A stretch of 40,257 nt of DNA from an uncultured Clostridia bacterium. Lineage in GTDB: Bacteria; Bacillota; Clostridia; Christensenellales; Borkfalkiaceae. A program made the position numbers and the translations under genes. This document shows positions 28,091 to 35,748 of the stretch, one piece after another. The stretch is taken from assembly GCA_945949395.1 (NCBI GenBank), contig CAMFEK010000015.1, forward strand, positions 1 to 40,257, given 5' to 3'. Position 1 is the stretch's first letter; each line of letters opens with the position of its first letter. A model generated the notes under the pieces. It was not told where the DNA came from, did not search any database, and saw only the letters and a program-made list of their open reading frames with translations.

Positions 28091-28234
28091 ATGCGTGAAA
28101 CCAATCCGAAACTTTTGGCTGCGGTATTTACGGGCGCGCTCGTGCAATCGGCGTGTTGGTGGATGCTCAACAAGAACCGATTTTCCAAGGAGGAAGTTAT
28201 CGAGCAGTTTTCCAACCTCGTGATGAAATTGTAA
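28088..28234 (+). pseudogene. C-terminal remnant of a TetR-family regulator
   Basis: One plus-strand frame ending at TAA 28232-28234 reads NPKLLAAVFTGALVQSACWW, then MLNKNRFSKEEVIEQFSN and a short tail. The pattern of a hydrophobic G-L/W-W helix followed by a polar S-x-E-E-x-x-x-x-F-x-x-L helix is the usual end of TetR-type ligand-binding domains in Firmicutes. The DNA-binding half is absent; upstream bases belong to the oleate hydratase remnant on the other strand. A good terminator follows at 28250, which supports a former real gene. Oleate hydratase genes often lie next to a TetR regulator, so this looks like the remains of a self-regulated fatty-acid-detoxification pair. Confidence 0.65.
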
Positions 28235-28249
28235 AACGATATTTTTATG

Positions 28250-28277
28250 CCCCGCGACGGCTTGCGGGGATTTTTTT
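28250..28277 (+). terminator. Rho-independent terminator of the TetR remnant
   Basis: The arms CCCCGC and GCGGGG enclose an 8-base loop and are followed by A and seven T (28271-28277). It lies 15 bases after the remnant's stop codon. Confidence 0.8.
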
Positions 28278-28299
28278 GAAAAACATCCTTCCTATTTTG

Positions 28300-28321
28300 C
28301 TTTTGTTGCACTTTTGTTGCA
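28300..28321 (+). promoter_or_regulatory. 11-bp exact tandem direct repeat upstream of the STAS gene
   Basis: CTTTTGTTGCA occurs twice without a gap (28300-28310 and 28311-28321), 53 bases before the STAS start. A TAAAAT that could serve as -10 follows 10 bases later. The one-helical-turn spacing is what a regulator binding two adjacent half-sites on one DNA face would need; no protein can be assigned. Confidence 0.45.
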
Positions 28322-28374
28322 TGATACAGGTAAAATAAAAATCGAAAAGAATTAAAATCAAGAGGAGATCATAT

Positions 28375-28668
28375 ATGAAAGCAGAAAAAAAGTATGAAGG
28401 CGAAACGCTTACGATAACCTTGGAGGGCAGACTCGACACTACCACCGCGCCTGAACTGGAACGGGAAATAGGGGAGTTAAACGACGTGCGGGAACTTGTC
28501 ATCGATATGAAAGGTCTCGAATACATATCGTCCGCAGGCTTGAGAGTTATATTGAAAGCACAAAAAATAATGAACCTCAAAGGCTCTATGAGGCTCATCA
28601 ACGTCGGCGAAAGTATCATGGAGGTCTTCGAAATAACAGGCTTTTCCGATATCCTCACGATAGAATAA
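28375..28668 (+). CDS. STAS-domain anti-sigma factor antagonist
   Basis: A 97-residue single STAS domain, the normal length for SpoIIAA/RsbV proteins, with GAGGAG 7 bases before the ATG. The signature LEYISSAGLRVILKAQ contains the Ser that the partner kinase phosphorylates and the phosphatase releases. In the known partner switch, unphosphorylated STAS protein binds the RsbW-type kinase and frees its other target. The likely partners here are both in the fused protein encoded at 30227-33028, which carries a SpoIIE/PP2C phosphatase and an RsbW-like ATPase domain. No sigma factor gene is in the window, so the final output is unknown. The gene is convergent, by 7 bases, with the response regulator on the other strand. 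Confidence 0.93.
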   Translation: MKAEKKYEGETLTITLEGRLDTTTAPELEREIGELNDVRELVIDMKGLEYISSAGLRVILKAQKIMNLKGSMRLINVGESIMEVFEITGFSDILTIE

Positions 28669-28675
28669 AAAATAT

Positions 28676-29467
28676 TTATTTTATTTGACCGAGCGATGCG
28701 GTCGTGATTTCCGCCCAGGAATATTGCTTCATATATTCGCCTCGGTAAGAATTGACCGCATACGGTATATGTTTTAGGAAATCGTAGAAGTCGCAGTCTA
28801 CGGCATTACAGTCCAGCGCTATCGCGTTGCGACCTTTCACGATGATTTCCTCCGAACCTACTTCGAATAGCGTTTGTTTGACGTCGCTGATCAGATTGCG
28901 AAGGTTGCTCCTTCTGGATACGGTATCCTGACCGTCTTCCCAAAGCACGCTCATGAGTTCTCCCATCGTGACGGAGGCACCCATGCGGTCAACGAGGTAG
29001 GCAAGCAGCTCCTTGGTCTTGCCGCGCTTGAAAACGAGCGCCTTTTCCTCGAAAAAAACTTCGAAAGAGCCGAAGCATTGAAAACGTATTTTCTTCTCGT
29101 GTTTCGGCTTGACGGGTGTGCGCAGATGTTCCAGCGCCTTTGCTACGGCTTCCGGCGTGGCGGGTTTTAAGAGATAATCGCTTGCATATAGGCGGAAGGC
29201 GTCGAGCGCGTATTCGGAATAACCCGTTACGAACACGATATTGATATCGTCTTGGATATCTTTCAGCTGTCTGGCAAGTTCCAGTCCGCTGATACCGCGC
29301 ATTTTGATGTCCAAAAAGGCTATCGCGCAGTCATTGGCTCGGACGTATTCCAGGGCTTCCTGCGGATTGCGGAATCCGCGAACGCTTGCGGCGGGTAAAG
29401 TTTCTCCGATGGAATCGACAAGCGCATCGAGGGCGAGTTTTTCGTCGTCAACAGCTATAACGTTCAT
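28676..29467 (-). CDS. Response regulator with BTAD/SARP-type winged-helix output
   Basis: A 263-residue protein starting at ATG 29467 with AAAGGAG 7 bases upstream. The receiver has NVIAVDDEKLALDAL, the phospho-acceptor Asp in CAIAFLDIKMRG, the Thr in IVFVTGYSEYALDAF, and the Lys in DYLLKPATPEAV. From about residue 130 a SARP/OmpR-like winged helix follows (FGSFEVFFEEKALVFKRGKT; ELLAYLVDRMGASVTMGELM; VLWEDGQDTVSRRSNLRNLI), ending in the conserved YRGEYMKQYSWAE. In Clostridia this type usually pairs with a GHKL kinase, and the broken end of one lies just upstream, its stop overlapping this ATG by four bases. The regulator appears intact, so it may be driven by another kinase or be in early decay. 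Confidence 0.92.
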   Translation of the reverse strand: MNVIAVDDEKLALDALVDSIGETLPAASVRGFRNPQEALEYVRANDCAIAFLDIKMRGISGLELARQLKDIQDDINIVFVTGYSEYALDAFRLYASDYLLKPATPEAVAKALEHLRTPVKPKHEKKIRFQCFGSFEVFFEEKALVFKRGKTKELLAYLVDRMGASVTMGELMSVLWEDGQDTVSRRSNLRNLISDVKQTLFEVGSEEIIVKGRNAIALDCNAVDCDFYDFLKHIPYAVNSYRGEYMKQYSWAEITTASLGQIK

Positions 29468-29690
29468 TCGTTTTCTCCTTTGGGAATTCTTATGATTGCC
29501 GTCGTGCCGCAACCGAAAGGCGTGATAATTTCCAAAGAGCCTCGGTTCCTTACGTTGGCAATGCCGACGTGCGATTTTTTATCGGGCAGACAATGCGGAT
29601 GGAAACCTACGCCGTGATTGACGGCTTTTTCTACGGGTTACTGAACGGCGAACGGGGAAAGGTTCATTCCATAACATATTTTTTGCCGAC
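29464..29690 (-). pseudogene. C-terminal remnant of a GHKL sensor histidine kinase
   Basis: On the minus strand one frame reads NLSPFAVQ, a TAA stop, PVEKAVNHG, then directly VGFHPHCLPDKKSHVGIANV, GSLEIITPFGCG and TTAIIRIPKGENE, ending at TGA 29464-29466, which overlaps the regulator's ATG. These are the N-box (normally QPLVENAVKHG), a G1-like VGF, the HVGIANVR G2 region and the final TTxxIRIP strand of a LytS/YesM-type kinase. The usual ~35 residues between N-box and VGF are missing, the N-box is interrupted by a stop, and nothing of the sensor part remains upstream. It is the decayed partner of the downstream response regulator. Confidence 0.8.
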
Positions 29691-29712
29691 TTATAACATT
29701 TATTATAGATAT

Positions 29713-29741
29713 ATTATAGCACAAAGGAGAGAAAAAAACAA
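29713..29741 (-). promoter_or_regulatory. Promoter for the SARP-type regulator
   Basis: On the minus strand TTGTTT (29736-29741) and a perfect TATAAT (29713-29718) are separated by 17 bases. The transcript would begin near 29706 and run through the kinase remnant into the regulator, so the remnant is now an untranslated leader of about 240 bases. Confidence 0.6.
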
Positions 29742-29806
29742 ACGGAAACGGGGCGGAAGATAATAATTATTCGACGGCTCCTCGATCGTTTTTGAAAGGT
29801 AATAAA

Positions 29807-30151
29807 ATGACAATTCTCACGGTAAGCAACAGTTTGAACGTTTTGTCCGATCTAAACGGGCTTTTGACGAAAATATATCCCGATGCAGAGATCATAAGAG
29901 AAATCGATCCGCTTATGGCGGGAAAATATTCTTTCCGCAACGCCGTGGATATGGTATTTGCGGATGTCAATATGAAGAGAATGACGGGTTTGCAACTGAT
30001 TCAGTTTATCAAGCGCGAGCATGCTCACGTTTTGGCGTATCTTGTCGGAACGGTCGAAGAGATCGACGATTCTTTGGCGATGACCACGTCGGATGATATA
30101 ACGGGAACGATCGTCTATCCGTTTACGGAAGATACGTTTTTAAGGATTTAA
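29807..30151 (+). CDS. Degenerate receiver-domain protein
   Basis: A 114-residue protein with a CheY-like fold: an N-terminal strand ILTVSNS, a middle MVFADVNMKRMTGLQLIQFI in which the Asp of FADVNM matches the phospho-acceptor, a fourth-strand region HVLAYLVGTVEEIDDSLAM, and a final strand TIVYPFTEDTFLRI. The usual acidic pair near residue 8 is replaced by SNS, and the conserved Lys before Pro is Tyr, so normal phosphorylation is unlikely. It has no output domain. ATG 29807 has AAAGGT 6 bases upstream; a TTG at 29792 is less likely. It lies 75 bases upstream of the phosphatase-kinase gene, so it may be a docking or sequestering partner in that system. Confidence 0.7.
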   Translation: MTILTVSNSLNVLSDLNGLLTKIYPDAEIIREIDPLMAGKYSFRNAVDMVFADVNMKRMTGLQLIQFIKREHAHVLAYLVGTVEEIDDSLAMTTSDDITGTIVYPFTEDTFLRI

Positions 30152-30226
30152 CGAGATGATTTTAATTTTTACACCCGAAAAAGGGCGCAACGAGTTTCAT
30201 AAAAAATTGATCAAGGGAGGGCTATC

Positions 30227-33028
30227 ATGGTAACCGTATTAAAATTAACGGGGGCTACGCTTCTTCCCGTGTTGCTTGCCGCTATTCTTTATTTGCTTGA
30301 GCGGAAAACGCGATACGGCAAATGCAGCAACCTTGTCAGACAGTCGGTAACGGGCATTCTGTTCGGCGGCGTCGCCGTGTGCGCCACGCAGTTCGGTATT
30401 CCCGTGGACGGCGCAGTTCTCAATGTACGAAACGCCGCGCCGCTTGCCGCAGGGCTGATATTCGGCGCTCCTTCGGGAATCCTGGCAGGCGTGATCGGCG
30501 GGGTATACCGTTGGTTTTCAACCCTGTGGGGAGCGGGGGAATTCAGCAGGGTCGCCTGTTCGTCGGCGTGCGTCCTGGCGGGTTTGTTCGGCGCAGGCTG
30601 CCGTAAATTCATGTTCGGGAACAAGAAGGCTTCCCCGTTTTACGGTTTGGCGATCGGCGTTACGACGGAAGTGTTGCATATGCTGTTACTCTTCGTAACG
30701 AATATGGATAACGTGTTTGAATCCTATAAGATCGTTGCAACGTGCGCGCTGCCCATGATTTTGTGCAACGGATTTTCGGTCATGCTTTCCCTTATCGTCG
30801 TGTCGCTTATCGGCAAAGAAAAAAGGGAAAAGATAAATCATACCCGTAAAATCGCGCAGGTATTCCAGCTTTTATTGATGGTGTGCGTGGTTGCAGCTTT
30901 CGGCGCGACGAGCGTATTTACGGGTTCGTTACAGACTCGTATATCATACGCGAACGCAGACAGCCTCTTAAAACTGAATATAGAGGACGTAAAAACCGAC
31001 GTGGACGAGGTGTCGGACGAACGCCTTCTCTTTATCACCGTCGATATCGCGCACAAAACGCCTGTTTCGGCGGATGGCGAAATGCTACGCTCGCTTGCGG
31101 AGGAATACGACGTGGCGGAAATCAATCTCGTCGACGCAAACGGAAAAATCTCAGCGAGCACCGTCGATGGGTACGTCGGTTACGATATGTCGTCGGGCGA
31201 GCAGTCGTCGGAATTTCTTTGTTTGTTGAACGGACAAGATCATTACGTGCAGAGCTATCGTCCTATTTCCGCTGACGGAAATATCTCCCGCAAATACGCG
31301 GGCGTAGCTCTTTTAGGGGGAGGATTCTTGCAGGTAGGCTATAATGCGGAACAGTTCCAGTCGGCGCTCTCCGAACAGATACGGCTGACCGTCAAAAACC
31401 GACATATCGGCAAGCAGGGCGGAATTATCGTGTGCGACGCAAATTATACGATTATCAGCGACAACGGCGATCACGACGGCGAGCTTTTGCAGGACAAGAG
31501 CGACATCGATCTTTCTGCTTCTTCGGAAGGCGTCCGTTTTCAGGCAAACGTGTTCGGGACGGAAAGTTACTGCGTTTACGTCGCGTCCGAAGGCTTTTAC
31601 ATCATCGCGACGCTCCCCGTTTCCGAAGTCATGTTTTCGCGCGATATCGCGGTAGTCATGCTCATGTTTATGGAAATTCTCGTGTTCGCGGCGCTGTTCG
31701 TACACGTATATTTTCTGATCAAGCGGCTGATCGTCGATAATATTCACAAAATAAATTCCTCGCTCGCAAAGATCACGGACGGAGATCTGAGCGTTCGGAT
31801 AAACGTTCGCGGAAACGAAGAATTTGCCTGCCTTTCGGACGACATCAACGCTACGGTAGAAACGCTCAAGCATTATATTTCCGAGGCGGAGAGCCGCATA
31901 GACAGAGAGCTCGAATTTGCAAGACAGATTCAGCACTCATCGCTCCCGTCGGTATTTCCGCCCTATCCCGACAGAAAGGAATTCGATATCTTCGCGTCTA
32001 TGGACGCGGCAAAGGAAGTGGGCGGCGACTTTTACGACTTCTACCTCACCGATACGGGGAAACTTATCTTTCTCGTTGCCGACGTTTCCGGAAAAAGTAT
32101 CCCCGGCGCCATGTTTATGATGCGCGCTAAGACGTTACTGAAAAATCTTGCGGAAAGCGGCAGGAGTATAGACGAGGTTTTCACGCAGGCAAACCGCGCG
32201 CTCTGTGAAAACAACGAGGCGGATATGTTCGTTACCGCTTGGATGGGCTTGCTCGATTTCAAAACGGGCGAACTGCAATACGTAAACGCAGGGCATAATC
32301 CGCCGATTATCCGAAGACGAGACGGCTCGGCGGAATACTTGAGGACGCGTCCGAACTTTATCCTTGCGGGTATGGAGGGCACGAGGTATAAAAGACACGA
32401 AATAACGCTTTCGCCCGGCGATGAAATCTTTTTGTATACCGACGGCGTAACGGAGGCGACGGACAAAGACGGTCGGCTTTACGGCGAAGAGAGGCTCGCG
32501 ATCGCGCTATCCTCTTGCGAGCGCGATCCTAAAAAAGTGTGTGAGACCGTCCGTGCGGACATCGATGAATTTGTCGGCGGGGCAGAACAGTTCGACGACA
32601 TAACCATGCTTTGTATCAGACTGAATTTTACGGTAACCGAAAAAGGCATCGAGATAACGCCCGATATGGGTTCGCTCTCCGTCGTGACGGATTTCCTGCG
32701 GGAGAGGTGTTCGGAATGGAATCTTCCGAAAAAACTTGCAAACAGGTTGCACGTGATCGCCGACGAAGTATATTCCAATATCGTCGGATACAGCGGGGCA
32801 AGCCGCGCGAGGATATCCGTGGAAAAAGGAGAGGATTGCGTCACTCTCGTATTCGAGGACGACGGCATACCGTATGATCCGACGGAGGCGAAAGAGCCAG
32901 ACGTCACGCTGTCCCTTGAGGAGCGGGAAGTCGGCGGTCTGGGAATTTACATGGTCAAGAAAATGGCGGCGGAAATGAATTATGAACGGTTGGACGGCAA
33001 AAACCGCCTGACGGTTGTCGTAAAATAA
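30227..33028 (+). CDS. 5TM-LYT/Cache-like/HAMP sensor fused to SpoIIE phosphatase and RsbW-like kinase
   Basis: A 933-residue fusion with GGGAGG 6 bases before the ATG. Residues 1-190 form a 5TM-LYT-like bundle (NVRNAAPLAAGLIFGAPSG). Residues ~205-500 are an extracytoplasmic Cache-like sensor between two helices. A HAMP linker follows (LAKITDGDLSVRINVRGNEE). Residues ~560-800 are a SpoIIE/PP2C phosphatase with its metal-binding Asp residues in GGDFYDF, VADVSGKSIPGAM, FLYTDGVTEATD and EQFDDITML. The last ~130 residues are a GHKL ATPase of the RsbW/SpoIIAB type: N-box ADEVYSNIVGYS, G1 FEDDGIPYDP, G2 GGLGIYMVKK. The protein thus can both phosphorylate and dephosphorylate a STAS partner, most likely the protein at 28375. 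The export locus follows after 43 bases on the same strand. Confidence 0.93.
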   Translation: MVTVLKLTGATLLPVLLAAILYLLERKTRYGKCSNLVRQSVTGILFGGVAVCATQFGIPVDGAVLNVRNAAPLAAGLIFGAPSGILAGVIGGVYRWFSTLWGAGEFSRVACSSACVLAGLFGAGCRKFMFGNKKASPFYGLAIGVTTEVLHMLLLFVTNMDNVFESYKIVATCALPMILCNGFSVMLSLIVVSLIGKEKREKINHTRKIAQVFQLLLMVCVVAAFGATSVFTGSLQTRISYANADSLLKLNIEDVKTDVDEVSDERLLFITVDIAHKTPVSADGEMLRSLAEEYDVAEINLVDANGKISASTVDGYVGYDMSSGEQSSEFLCLLNGQDHYVQSYRPISADGNISRKYAGVALLGGGFLQVGYNAEQFQSALSEQIRLTVKNRHIGKQGGIIVCDANYTIISDNGDHDGELLQDKSDIDLSASSEGVRFQANVFGTESYCVYVASEGFYIIATLPVSEVMFSRDIAVVMLMFMEILVFAALFVHVYFLIKRLIVDNIHKINSSLAKITDGDLSVRINVRGNEEFACLSDDINATVETLKHYISEAESRIDRELEFARQIQHSSLPSVFPPYPDRKEFDIFASMDAAKEVGGDFYDFYLTDTGKLIFLVADVSGKSIPGAMFMMRAKTLLKNLAESGRSIDEVFTQANRALCENNEADMFVTAWMGLLDFKTGELQYVNAGHNPPIIRRRDGSAEYLRTRPNFILAGMEGTRYKRHEITLSPGDEIFLYTDGVTEATDKDGRLYGEERLAIALSSCERDPKKVCETVRADIDEFVGGAEQFDDITMLCIRLNFTVTEKGIEITPDMGSLSVVTDFLRERCSEWNLPKKLANRLHVIADEVYSNIVGYSGASRARISVEKGEDCVTLVFEDDGIPYDPTEAKEPDVTLSLEEREVGGLGIYMVKKMAAEMNYERLDGKNRLTVVVK

Positions 33029-33071
33029 ATGAAGAAAATCCGATTATGAAAAAAATGGTCGAGGTGATGAT

Positions 33072-33545
33072 ATGAACGAAAAAATCTTCCGAAAAAAGAG
33101 CGTTGACAGAATGTCTTCGCCCGAACAGTTGAACGATTACATAAAAGTGACGAATCCCGGAGTATGGATGGCGCTCGCGGCTATCATCCTTCTTCTTCTC
33201 GGCATTTGCGTGTGGGGCATTTTCGGTAAGCTGGAAACAAAGATCAACGTAGTTGCCGTGAGCGAAAACGGGCATACGGTCTGCTACGTCAAAGAAGAGA
33301 ACATATCTTCCGTCAAAAACGAAATGAGCGTTTATATAGGGGAGGAGAGCTACAGGATAAAATCTATCGGCACGCAACCCGTCTCGGTTTCCGAAAATAT
33401 GAGCGAATATGCCCGGCACGTAGGCGATTTGCGCGAGGGCGAATGGGTATACGTCGTGATAATAGACGGAAACATAGCGGACGGCACGTATAAGGCGCAG
33501 GTTGTAATCGACAGCGTATCGCCGTTGTATTTTGTGTTCAATTGA
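33072..33545 (+). CDS. Short membrane-fusion-like protein of NHLM-type export locus
   Basis: A 157-residue protein with GAGGTG 5 bases before the ATG. A cytoplasmic segment (FRKKSVDRMSSPEQLNDYIK), typical of NHLM-system secretion proteins, precedes one transmembrane helix (VWMALAAIILLLLGICVWGI) and a beta-rich outer part with a lipoyl/barrel-like pattern. Usual HlyD-type partners have a long coiled-coil hairpin between two half-barrels; none is present here, and the protein is roughly half the normal length. The last codons overlap the region of the next start, so it is coupled to the exporter. It probably links the C39 exporter to the envelope or stabilises it. Confidence 0.8.
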   Translation: MNEKIFRKKSVDRMSSPEQLNDYIKVTNPGVWMALAAIILLLLGICVWGIFGKLETKINVVAVSENGHTVCYVKEENISSVKNEMSVYIGEESYRIKSIGTQPVSVSENMSEYARHVGDLREGEWVYVVIIDGNIADGTYKAQVVIDSVSPLYFVFN

Positions 33546-33553
33546 GGAAGCGT

Positions 33554-35737
33554 ATGGATCAAGAAAAGAAAGGAAAAGTCAAGCGACCGCTCACGAAAGG
33601 GGTGGCAAAAGTGCCCGTCGTCATGCAGATGGAGGCGCTCGAGTGCGGCGCGGCGTCACTTGCTATGGTGTGCGCCTATTACGGGAAGTGGATACCGCTC
33701 GAACAGATACGCGTTGACTGCGGCGTATCGCGCGACGGCGCGAACGCCAAAAATTTGCTCGTCGCCGCCCGCAGTTACGGTTTTACCGCCAAAGGCTACC
33801 GTTACGAGCCGGATGATTTGAAAAAGAAAGGGAAATTTCCCTGTATCATTCATTGGAACTTCAATCACTTTGTGGTATTGAACGGATTCAGAGGCAAAAA
33901 GGCGTTCATAAACGACCCCGCGAAGGGAACGTATGCCGTATCTATGGAAATTTTCGATAAATCGTTCACGGGCATCTGCCTGATGTTTGAACCGAGCGAA
34001 AACTTTTCCCCTTCGGGAAAGAGAAAAAGCGTTCTCTCGTTTGCGTTCGAGAGGCTCCGCGGCGCCAAGACAGCCGTCGCGTTCGTCGTGCTGACTACGC
34101 TCATTTCCGCGCTGATCGGCGTTATCACGCCTGCGTTCTCGCGAATTTTTATGGATAGACTCCTGACGCACGAAAGTCCCGACTGGTTCTATCCGTTCCT
34201 AATTGCCCTTACGGCGATATCTCTTCTACAGCTCGTCATATCGGCACTTGAAGTATATTACAGCAACAGAATCAACGGCAAGCTCGCCACCGTGGGCAGT
34301 TCGACCTTTTTATGGAAAGTTCTGCATCTGCCCATGGAGTTTTTCTCCCAGCGTTTGGCGGGAGATATACAGGGCAGACAGGGTTCCAACGCAAGCATAG
34401 CCGGCAGTATCGTCAATACCTTTGCGCCACTCGCGTTGAATGCGATCATGATGATATTTTATTTAGTCGTTATGATAAGGTACAGTTGGATATTAACGCT
34501 CGTGGGACTTTCCGCTCTCGTGATAAACACCTGGATGTCGCGGATCATTTCCAAAAAACGCGTCAACATCACGCGCGTCATGATGCGCGACGCGGGCAAG
34601 TTGTCGGGCGCAACGATCGCCGGCGTCGAAATGATTGAGACGATCAAGTCGAGCGGCGCGGAAAACGGATTTTTTGAAAAATGGGCAGGCTATCAGGCGA
34701 GCGTCAACTCGCAAAAGATAAAGTATGCCAAAATCAATCAATATCTGGGAATGATCCCCTCGGTGATCTCCACGCTGACGGGTATCGCAGTGCTCATGCT
34801 CGGCGTGTGGTTTGCCATGGAAGGAACGTTCACCGTCGGTATGATCATGGCGTTTCAAGGGGTTTTATCATCCTTCAGCGCGCCCGCGATGACGTTGATC
34901 TCTGCGGGGCAGACGTTGCAGGAGATGCGCACGCAGATGGAGCGCGTGGAGGACGTAATGCTCTACCGCGAGGACGCTTGCTATAAAACGGAAGTAAAGG
35001 AAGAAAACTTCGCAAAACTTCGGGGCGCGATCGAGCTGAAAAACGTGACCTTCGGCTATTCCCGCCTGTCCGAACCCGTTATCAAGGATTTCAGCCTGAA
35101 CGTTAAGCCGGGCGGGAGGGTCGCGCTCGTCGGCGCTTCGGGTTGCGGCAAGTCGACGATATCCAAACTCGTTTCGGGGCTGTATCAGCCTTGGAGCGGC
35201 GAGATCCTTTACGACGGCAAACGCCTAAATGAAATTGACAGAAACGTCTTTACGGGCTCTCTCGCCGTAGTCGATCAGGAAATTACGCTGTTCGAGGACA
35301 CGATCGGGGAAAACATAAAGATGTGGGACGACTCCATCGAGGACTTTGAAATGATTATGGCGGCGCGCGATGCGCAGATGCACGAGGAGATCATGCGCCG
35401 CGAAGGCGGTTACCGGTATAAAATAGCCGAGGGCGGCAAGGACTTTTCGGGCGGACAGCGCCAAAGACTGGAAATCGCGCGCGTGCTCGCGCAGGATCCA
35501 ACCGTCATCATTCTCGACGAGGCGACGAGCGCACTCGACGCAAAGACGGAATACGACTTGGTAAAAGCCGTAAAGGACAGGGGGATCACCTGTATCGTCG
35601 TGGCGCACAGACTTTCCACCGTGCGCGATTGCGATGAAATCATCGTTCTCGATCACGGCGTGGCGGTAGAGCGCGGCACGCACGAGGAACTTTACGCCAA
35701 GGGCGGTAAATATACGCAGCTGATATCCAACGATTAA
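33554..35737 (+). CDS. C39-peptidase ABC exporter (NHLM/bacteriocin type)
   Basis: A 727-residue protein from ATG 33554, with GAGGA 5 bases upstream; a TTG at 33542 is less likely. The N-terminal C39 peptidase (residues ~15-145) has its full catalytic set: Cys in MEALECGAASLAM, His in FNHFVVLNG and Asp in AFINDPAKG. The membrane domain spans about residues 160-440. The nucleotide-binding domain has Walker A GASGCGKST, signature DFSGGQRQRLE, Walker B VIILDEATSALD and the switch His in IVVAHRLS. Such proteins cut the leader after a double Gly and export the rest, matching the GG-ended leaders at 38034-39289. All parts look intact. Confidence 0.95.
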   Translation: MDQEKKGKVKRPLTKGVAKVPVVMQMEALECGAASLAMVCAYYGKWIPLEQIRVDCGVSRDGANAKNLLVAARSYGFTAKGYRYEPDDLKKKGKFPCIIHWNFNHFVVLNGFRGKKAFINDPAKGTYAVSMEIFDKSFTGICLMFEPSENFSPSGKRKSVLSFAFERLRGAKTAVAFVVLTTLISALIGVITPAFSRIFMDRLLTHESPDWFYPFLIALTAISLLQLVISALEVYYSNRINGKLATVGSSTFLWKVLHLPMEFFSQRLAGDIQGRQGSNASIAGSIVNTFAPLALNAIMMIFYLVVMIRYSWILTLVGLSALVINTWMSRIISKKRVNITRVMMRDAGKLSGATIAGVEMIETIKSSGAENGFFEKWAGYQASVNSQKIKYAKINQYLGMIPSVISTLTGIAVLMLGVWFAMEGTFTVGMIMAFQGVLSSFSAPAMTLISAGQTLQEMRTQMERVEDVMLYREDACYKTEVKEENFAKLRGAIELKNVTFGYSRLSEPVIKDFSLNVKPGGRVALVGASGCGKSTISKLVSGLYQPWSGEILYDGKRLNEIDRNVFTGSLAVVDQEITLFEDTIGENIKMWDDSIEDFEMIMAARDAQMHEEIMRREGGYRYKIAEGGKDFSGGQRQRLEIARVLAQDPTVIILDEATSALDAKTEYDLVKAVKDRGITCIVVAHRLSTVRDCDEIIVLDHGVAVERGTHEELYAKGGKYTQLISND

Positions 35738-35748
35738 AGGAGCTTTAC

